From: Leptolinea sp. UBA5203 | Lineage (GTDB): Bacteria > Chloroflexota > Anaerolineae > Anaerolineales > Anaerolineaceae | Length of the DNA stretch: 9,387 nt | Assembly (NCBI GenBank): GCA_002412765.1 | Contig: DHVR01000026.1 | Span: forward strand, 1 to 9,387 | Reading direction: 5' to 3' | Notes under the pieces: generated by a model | What the model saw: only the letters and a program-made list of their open reading frames with translations | What the model was told of the DNA's origin: nothing | The model's database searches: none | Made by a program: the position numbers and the translations under genes | In this document: positions 5,448 to 9,387 of the stretch, piece by piece | How positions within the stretch are numbered: the stretch's first letter is position 1 | Layout: each line of letters begins with the position of its first letter

Positions 5448-6752
5448 ATGAGTACTGCCGAATTAACTTTCGACGCAAAAGAATCTGATGCGCCTGAAGA
5501 GACCTACGGCACCGGCTACCTGGAGGAACGCAAACTCCTCGGTCGCTGGCGATCACCCTGGCCTCAAATTGTAAGCTTTTTGTTTGTAGCTGCAATTTTT
5601 TATGCTACATGGTGGATCTTTATGGACCCACGTGGTGTCCTGCGACTGTACACACCGCAAATTGGTTACATGTATACTCGTTGGATGTTAATCATCGCCA
5701 TCTGGATGGTGTATCTGATGCATTACTGGCCGTTTAAACGGAAATGGCTGGAAAATACCCACCCGGTCCTAAAAGGGGTTGTTTTAACAGCTGTCCTGGC
5801 CGGGGTCTTATTGATCGTTATCCGAGTCTTTTTCTTTGGATTCATCGGTAATTATGCGATAACCTACTTCAGCCCAAAGCGGATGGTGGAATTAGGTGTT
5901 ACCGAGTTCTTTGCCATGGAATATGCTTCGCTGGCATGCCTGATGTTTGCTTCACTTGCTTCCTGGCTCAGCCCCGCCTGGCCTGTGGCATTTGAAAATC
6001 GGCCTTGGAATAAACTGAAGCAACCCGCTCTAGGCTTAACTGTTTTAGCGGTTACGTTTCTTATTGCAATGGTGATTTATCTGGCTACCATGCATTCTCA
6101 TATGGCAATCCTTTTCTATCCCTGGCAACAATACACGGCAGTCACCCCGCCGTGGTGGATGGATTTTGCGGGAACAGTCAGTGGAAATTTCCATATCGCC
6201 TGGATCATGAGCTGTACGGTCGTGGTCTGGTTGGTTGAGACGATTTGGGAACGCTGGCCTTTCACCGAAATAAAGAAACCTGGATTACGGGGTGTCGTCA
6301 CCTTTTTTGGAATCATACTGCTCGCTTTTGCATTTGCTTTTGGCGTTTATTTCATGCAGGAGCTCAGGTGGGGGCCAGCTATTATGGGTGACCGCTATAT
6401 GGATGACCCGGGTTGGCGCTGGTTGCATGTAGGTGAAACACTTGTCTTCTTCTTGCTGCCGGCTATGTTCATTAATTTTTATTGCGGCAATTGGCCACAG
6501 AAATTCAGTAAACCACTCAACTGGACGATCCGCACCTTTATCACGTTTGCTCTGGGCATTGTAGTTTATGTAATCTATTACAAAACCGGGCATCTTTACC
6601 TTGGTGTTCAGCAAGACATGGCGCATGCTCAGCAATTTCCAATGGTGCCAACCATCTGGTTTATTAACATGATGTTGGTTCATCATTGGTTCATGGATAA
6701 TTGGCCAGGTTTCAAGAAAGTTAAAGTTACTGCTGAAGAGGTGGCAAAATGA
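5448..6752 (+). CDS. Trp-rich polytopic membrane protein with repeated WP hairpins, function unknown
   Basis: This 434-residue integral membrane protein is not one I can assign to a named family. A polar N-terminus (1-35) is followed by about ten hydrophobic helices, near 38-58, 78-94, 108-135, 155-175, 193-213, 247-265, 281-302, 327-346, 361-378 and 398-416. It contains 26 Trp (6 percent), and a Trp-Pro pair recurs at the same helix-loop border six times: W38, W94, W178, W270, W349 and W419. The best-matching units are HYWPF...HPVLKGVV (92-112) and ERWPF...KKPGLRGVV (268-284). Histidines in or near helices (216, 218, 249, 327, 412, 413) could bind metal or substrate. The start is firm, with AAAGGAG 7 bases upstream. 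The stop overlaps the ATG of a 37-residue peptide, and the Tat-exported MBL protein follows. A transporter or membrane enzyme partner is possible, but this is inference. Confidence 0.85.
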   Translation: MSTAELTFDAKESDAPEETYGTGYLEERKLLGRWRSPWPQIVSFLFVAAIFYATWWIFMDPRGVLRLYTPQIGYMYTRWMLIIAIWMVYLMHYWPFKRKWLENTHPVLKGVVLTAVLAGVLLIVIRVFFFGFIGNYAITYFSPKRMVELGVTEFFAMEYASLACLMFASLASWLSPAWPVAFENRPWNKLKQPALGLTVLAVTFLIAMVIYLATMHSHMAILFYPWQQYTAVTPPWWMDFAGTVSGNFHIAWIMSCTVVVWLVETIWERWPFTEIKKPGLRGVVTFFGIILLAFAFAFGVYFMQELRWGPAIMGDRYMDDPGWRWLHVGETLVFFLLPAMFINFYCGNWPQKFSKPLNWTIRTFITFALGIVVYVIYYKTGHLYLGVQQDMAHAQQFPMVPTIWFINMMLVHHWFMDNWPGFKKVKVTAEEVAK

Positions 6753-6862
6753 AAACTTCAAAATTTAATTTAAGAGGATTTCTCGTTGGGATTGTAGTGG
6801 GAGTTATCTTATATTTTGTCTTCTTCCTATTAGTGATACCTAATTGGGGAATATTTCCATAA
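6749..6862 (+). CDS. 37-residue single-helix membrane peptide, translationally coupled
   Basis: The frame opens with ATG at 6749, sharing ATGA with the stop of the large membrane protein, and ends at TAA 6860-6862. The peptide has a basic start (MKTSKFNLRG), one hydrophobic helix of about 20 residues (FLVGIVVGVILYFVFFLLVI) and a short tail, PNWGIFP. The basic N-terminus predicts that the N-terminus faces the cytoplasm. Tight coupling between a polytopic protein and a secreted enzyme suggests a small accessory subunit of the membrane protein, as seen for small subunits of cytochrome oxidases or transporters. No homologue is recognised. An in-frame chance ORF is unlikely given the perfect ATGA overlap and the clean transmembrane profile. 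GAGG lies about 7 bases upstream of the start. Confidence 0.72.
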   Translation: MKTSKFNLRGFLVGIVVGVILYFVFFLLVIPNWGIFP

Positions 6863-6892
6863 ATTATTGTTTGAAAAGTGGAGGAAAATACA

Positions 6893-8020
6893 ATGGAAGA
6901 AAATCAAATTAAAGAATTATCTAACAAAGAAATTTCACGTCGCAATTTCCTTGAATGGATGGGTGTGGGAAGCGTTGGCGGTTTTGTGGCAGGCATGGGA
7001 GCTTTTTCCTACTCACCACTCCGCAAACAATTCCTGGATAAACCGGTGGTTGGCACGAAAGAAATCGGCGAGATTAAAAAACTAACCGTCACCTGTATTA
7101 GTGAGACCAGTTGGTTTGACAATGCTACCCTGATGGGTGATATTGGAGATATGGGTGGGCTGCTGGTGAATCAGTGGACCTACGCGTGGCCTCCTGCTGG
7201 TAAGCCTAACAACCCAGCTGGTGATTTACACCCTGAAAATGCAGGCGGATTCGCCGCATTATTAGATATTGAGCTACTGGATGGCGACCGGAAATTTATA
7301 TTGCTGGATACGGGTTGGAACCTGGATTGGACGGAAAAACGCTTCAAAGAGTGCGGAATTGACAAAATGCTCAAAAATGGCGATATCGATTGTCTCTTCG
7401 TCAGTCACGAGCACTTTGACCACTTTTGGGGTTTGCCGGTCAGCATGAAGTATAAGAACGATATTGATCTGTACATCGGGGGCGATTATTATGATGAAGG
7501 TCTGCAATATATCAAGGATTCAGGTTTTAGAGGCAAGCTCTACCAAACCCAGTCCAAAAAGTATCATGACTTCCCCATCATGGATAAATCTGGAAAGCAG
7601 ATTCCTGGTGTTGCAGGTTATTACTTCCCGGTGGGTATCATTTGCCGTGTTTTTGGAGAAGAATCGCTGTTCTTCAATGTGAAAGATCATGGTATTGTTC
7701 AGGTTACGGGATGCTGCCATCAGGGTATTTTACAAATGGCAGAGGTCTGCAAATCAACTTTCAGGGGCGGCGACAAACCGTATGGAGTCTATGGCGGTCT
7801 GCATATTTCTCCATTTGAAGATTGGGATCCACGTTACGATGATCTTGTGTATGGGCTCGAAGCCTATGGCTTTAAGAAAATTGGTTGTAATCACTGTACT
7901 GGTAAGTTGTGTGCCCATAAGTTTGTCGAAGCAGGTTATCCGATTGTGACAGGTAGTGCAACAAACGGCTCAACTTGTGCAGATTACTTAGGAAATGGTG
8001 ATACGATCACTTTTGGTTAA
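6893..8020 (+). CDS. Tat-exported MBL-fold metallo-hydrolase (COG1237-like)
   Basis: The chosen start is ATG at 6893 (375 residues), with GGAGG 8 bases upstream; a GTG at 6878 would add five residues but would overlap that ribosome site. Residues 15-20 (SRRNFL) followed by a glycine-rich hydrophobic stretch (to about 39) form a twin-arginine signal, so the folded, cofactor-loaded protein should act outside the cytoplasmic membrane. The MBL core shows ILLDTG (136-141) and the metal motif H172-E-H174-F-D176-H177, with further ligand candidates H276 (TGCCHQGI), H304 (YGGLHIS) and H334 (GCNHCTG). The GCxH.GI, GGxH and HCTG spacing resembles COG1237 beta-lactamase-superfamily proteins, the group that includes dihydropterin/RFAP-synthase-like enzymes. 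The C-terminal part is rich in Cys (274, 275, 286, 332, 335, 340, 362). It is the last gene of the operon with the membrane protein and peptide; the substrate is unknown. Confidence 0.88.
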   Translation: MEENQIKELSNKEISRRNFLEWMGVGSVGGFVAGMGAFSYSPLRKQFLDKPVVGTKEIGEIKKLTVTCISETSWFDNATLMGDIGDMGGLLVNQWTYAWPPAGKPNNPAGDLHPENAGGFAALLDIELLDGDRKFILLDTGWNLDWTEKRFKECGIDKMLKNGDIDCLFVSHEHFDHFWGLPVSMKYKNDIDLYIGGDYYDEGLQYIKDSGFRGKLYQTQSKKYHDFPIMDKSGKQIPGVAGYYFPVGIICRVFGEESLFFNVKDHGIVQVTGCCHQGILQMAEVCKSTFRGGDKPYGVYGGLHISPFEDWDPRYDDLVYGLEAYGFKKIGCNHCTGKLCAHKFVEAGYPIVTGSATNGSTCADYLGNGDTITFG

Positions 8021-8049
8021 TCAGATTGTTCCTCTATCAAACTGATTAA
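8017..8049. repeat. AT-rich inverted repeat at the MBL gene end
   Basis: TTAATCAG (8017-8024) and CTGATTAA (8042-8049) are exact reverse complements with a 17-base loop, starting at the stop codon. It is a weak stem, possibly contributing to transcript-end structure together with the stronger hairpin that follows. Confidence 0.35.
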
Positions 8050-8066
8050 TTGGGGTTATTTTGGGT

Positions 8067-8093
8067 GGTAGGGATGAACCTTTCATCCCTACC
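8067..8093 (+). terminator. strong 12-bp hairpin after the operon, probable terminator
   Basis: GGTAGGGATGAA (8067-8078) and TTCATCCCTACC (8082-8093) pair perfectly around a CCT loop, 46 bases after the MBL stop codon. The bases that follow (GAAATTATAAATAAG) are A/T-rich but not a T-run, so termination may be partial. A REP-like dispersed element is the alternative. Confidence 0.5.
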
Positions 8094-8121
8094 GAAATTA
8101 TAAATAAGTTTACTGGTGAAA

Positions 8122-8931
8122 ATGGATACAATAAAAAATATTTACTTCAAAATGCGGAACATCATGTTTTATTCATTTGTTAATCCCTCAATACGAGAGG
8201 AAATTGGAATTCGAATGGTCAGTGGGATTGCACAGAATCAGGGTTGGTTTTTGTGGATGACCGATTCAGATGGGGTATATGATTTGTACGCCCTTCCCGG
8301 TGAGCATGACAATAGTGCCAATTACTTGATCAAATATTATCCGTCTCCAGAAGAAGAAGTGTTCGCAACTTTTTCTGATGCAGAAAAAATTATGCGGCAA
8401 GACATGTTGTTTGAGAAAGGTGCACCTAAATACGGTGATCGTGAGAGTATATTGGCAGACCACTTTATCGTCGGATTTTTAGATATTTTATGGGAGGATG
8501 AGGCGATCTGGCTGCAACTTACTGTAAATGAGGAAAACGTAGAAAACGAGAAATCTCAAACCCAGATTACACAGTTGAGCAACACTTTCTATTCTCGTCT
8601 TTTGAGAGGTTTGTGTTTTTTGACAAAAACACCTCCTTCAATCGTACTTACAAAAACAAACCTGACGCCAACAGCCACAGTGAGACAATTTGTAAATATT
8701 TTGATCCCCAATATGGAGGATAAAACCAGGTTGATTTCCGAAATTTGTACTGCGGTTGGGGTGAACCACAATGGTTTTGTGAACCGGTCAGCTGTAGGTG
8801 AACAATGGCAACCACTTTTTATTGAAGATAAAGACAACCCATTGCCCTCCCCCTCTGAATTTATTGATGAAAAATGGTGGGGGTTATCATCCAAAGCTGC
8901 AACCGTGCTCCCCAAGGAGTTGCGTTTATGA
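8122..8931 (+). CDS. hypothetical soluble protein, first of an overlapping pair
   Basis: From ATG at 8122 this is 269 residues (a GTG at 8116 adds two); ribosome sites are weak for both. I do not recognise the family. The protein is acidic and soluble, without signal peptide or long hydrophobic helix. The N-terminal half has aromatic, strand-like segments (NQGWFLWMTDSDGVYDLYAL) and a cluster of acidic residues near SPEEEV. The middle carries DHFIVGFLDILWEDEAIWLQ, then a polar linker with many Thr and Ser. The C-terminal third contains ATVRQFVNILIPNMEDKTRL and ends WWGLSSKAATVLPKELRL. Its stop overlaps the next start as ATGA, so both proteins are made from one mRNA and are likely partners. It is separated from the MBL operon by about 100 bases and a hairpin, so it may be read through or have its own promoter. 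Confidence 0.75.
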   Translation: MDTIKNIYFKMRNIMFYSFVNPSIREEIGIRMVSGIAQNQGWFLWMTDSDGVYDLYALPGEHDNSANYLIKYYPSPEEEVFATFSDAEKIMRQDMLFEKGAPKYGDRESILADHFIVGFLDILWEDEAIWLQLTVNEENVENEKSQTQITQLSNTFYSRLLRGLCFLTKTPPSIVLTKTNLTPTATVRQFVNILIPNMEDKTRLISEICTAVGVNHNGFVNRSAVGEQWQPLFIEDKDNPLPSPSEFIDEKWWGLSSKAATVLPKELRL

Positions 8932-9269
8932 AAGTCAAAAAATCGCTTGAAAATGAGTTAGCAGAACTTGCTAAAGAGTTTCGAGATCTGTTTCATGAAA
9001 TTAATGAAAGTCTGGAAATTGATGACATTGGGCTGGATTTTTTCAAAGATTTCTTCAAAGATTATAATAGTAGCTATAGTTTAAGTCTTGCCTATCCAGA
9101 AAGCATGTGGAAATTAACCGCAGAGAAAATGGGTATTGATACAGAGGGGAAAGACCGTTTACAACTGGCAAGAGAATTGTTTACAAACATACCGCATGAT
9201 CTACCATCCAGTACAAGCTCCGACAATAACGGACCTGACGAAGCAACGGATCAGGAGGAACAAAGATAA
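8928..9269 (+). CDS. hypothetical acidic helical protein, second of the pair
   Basis: The start at 8928 (113 residues) is set by AAGGAG 8 bases upstream and by the ATGA overlap with the preceding stop. A longer frame beginning at 8874 has no support. The first 50 residues are charged and probably helical (KVKKSLENELAELAKEFRDL, then DDIGLDFFKDFFKDYNSSY). A short conserved-looking block, YPESMWKLTAEKMGID, comes next. The last 20 residues (SSTSSDNNGPDEATDQEEQR) form a low-complexity acidic tail, probably disordered. No family is recognised. Size, charge and coupling suggest a small binding partner or adaptor of the 269-residue protein. Confidence 0.75.
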   Translation: MKVKKSLENELAELAKEFRDLFHEINESLEIDDIGLDFFKDFFKDYNSSYSLSLAYPESMWKLTAEKMGIDTEGKDRLQLARELFTNIPHDLPSSTSSDNNGPDEATDQEEQR

Positions 9270-9301
9270 AGTTGTTCTTTGAAATACATCTTTATAGCAA
9301 A

Positions 9302-9317
9302 TGATGGAATGCCATCA
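9302..9317. repeat. short hairpin next to the duplication junction
   Basis: TGATGG (9302-9307), AATG, then CCATCA (9312-9317). The stem lies five bases from the point where the 65-bp repeat begins and 32 bases after the last plus-strand stop. There is no T-run, so a terminator role is doubtful. Confidence 0.3.
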
Positions 9318-9322
9318 AGGCA

Positions 9323-9387
9323 GCTTCCAGCATGATCTGGGTTGCATAATACAACAAGGGCATATCACAGGTGTAGTTCAACCCTGG
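9323..9387. repeat. 65-bp exact direct repeat, terminal copy
   Basis: Identical to 4257-4321 at all 65 positions and in the same orientation, ending exactly at the last base of the window. The junction at 9322/9323 is sharp. Confidence 0.95.

Larger units (their letters stand above)
9292..9387 (-). pseudogene. second partial copy of the alpha/beta-hydrolase gene (cut by window edge)
   Basis: Read on the minus strand, this end encodes the same residues as hydrolase positions about 33-53 (LNYTCDMPLLYYATQIMLEA). At 9323 it leaves the homology, continuing LMAFHHLL to a stop at 9294-9292. The copy therefore lacks the catalytic Ser, Asp and His. Only 65 bp of homology are visible before the window ends. 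It is either a real truncated duplicate or a false join. Confidence 0.5.

Noticed and set aside
6285..6761. 158-residue minus-strand ORF
   Set aside because: Antisense to the membrane protein, which has a strong promoter, ribosome site and coherent helices; the antisense product is His/Lys-rich without domain character.
5448..8020. Reductive dehalogenase-like (RdhA/RdhB) operon
   Set aside because: The Tat-signal protein is an MBL-fold enzyme without Fe-S or corrinoid motifs, and the large membrane protein is not the short RdhB anchor.

Overview
The window looks like one contig from a free-living, probably anaerobic bacterium. The base composition is moderate, Shine-Dalgarno sites are clear, and there are textbook sigma-70 promoters (TTGACA/TATAAT and extended -10). 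The family mix (RHH regulator with an unusual C-terminal domain, PDDPP-type GNAT, WYL remnant, Tat-exported MBL-fold protein) reminds me most of Chloroflexota/Anaerolineae or gram-positive anaerobes. That placement is an impression, not a result. No rRNA, tRNA, CRISPR array or transposase is seen.

Left part (1-3754, all minus strand). Reading in the direction of transcription, from right to left: a WYL-type regulator remnant with an in-frame stop; a consensus promoter flanked by two GGATGG/CCATCC palindromes; a frameshifted and truncated GNAT acetyltransferase; an intact RHH (CopG-type) regulator; an APH-like kinase; a class I methyltransferase whose SAM-binding loop is eroded; and the N-terminal half of an SLC13/DASS-type permease cut by the window edge. 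Two clear pseudogenes and one suspicious gene make this a decaying neighbourhood around a few intact genes.

Middle (3764-5229, minus strand). A small alpha/beta hydrolase lies downstream of an XRE regulator with a C-terminal cupin domain. The regulator is divergent from the right-hand operon. The 218-bp space between them holds back-to-back promoters and three inverted repeats.

Right part (5448-9269, plus strand). An excellent promoter drives a 434-residue Trp-rich polytopic membrane protein, a translationally coupled 37-residue single-helix peptide that no ORF caller with a normal length cutoff would report, and a Tat-signal MBL-fold protein related to the COG1237 group. After a 12-bp hairpin comes an ATGA-coupled pair of unrecognised acidic soluble proteins. 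I infer that the XRE-cupin protein senses a small molecule and controls the membrane protein/peptide/exported hydrolase set, which is the best candidate here for an undescribed system.

The last 65 bases repeat, without mismatch, an internal piece of the alpha/beta hydrolase gene. This is either a genuine partial duplication or an assembly join at the contig end. There is no gene-free stretch longer than 300 bases.
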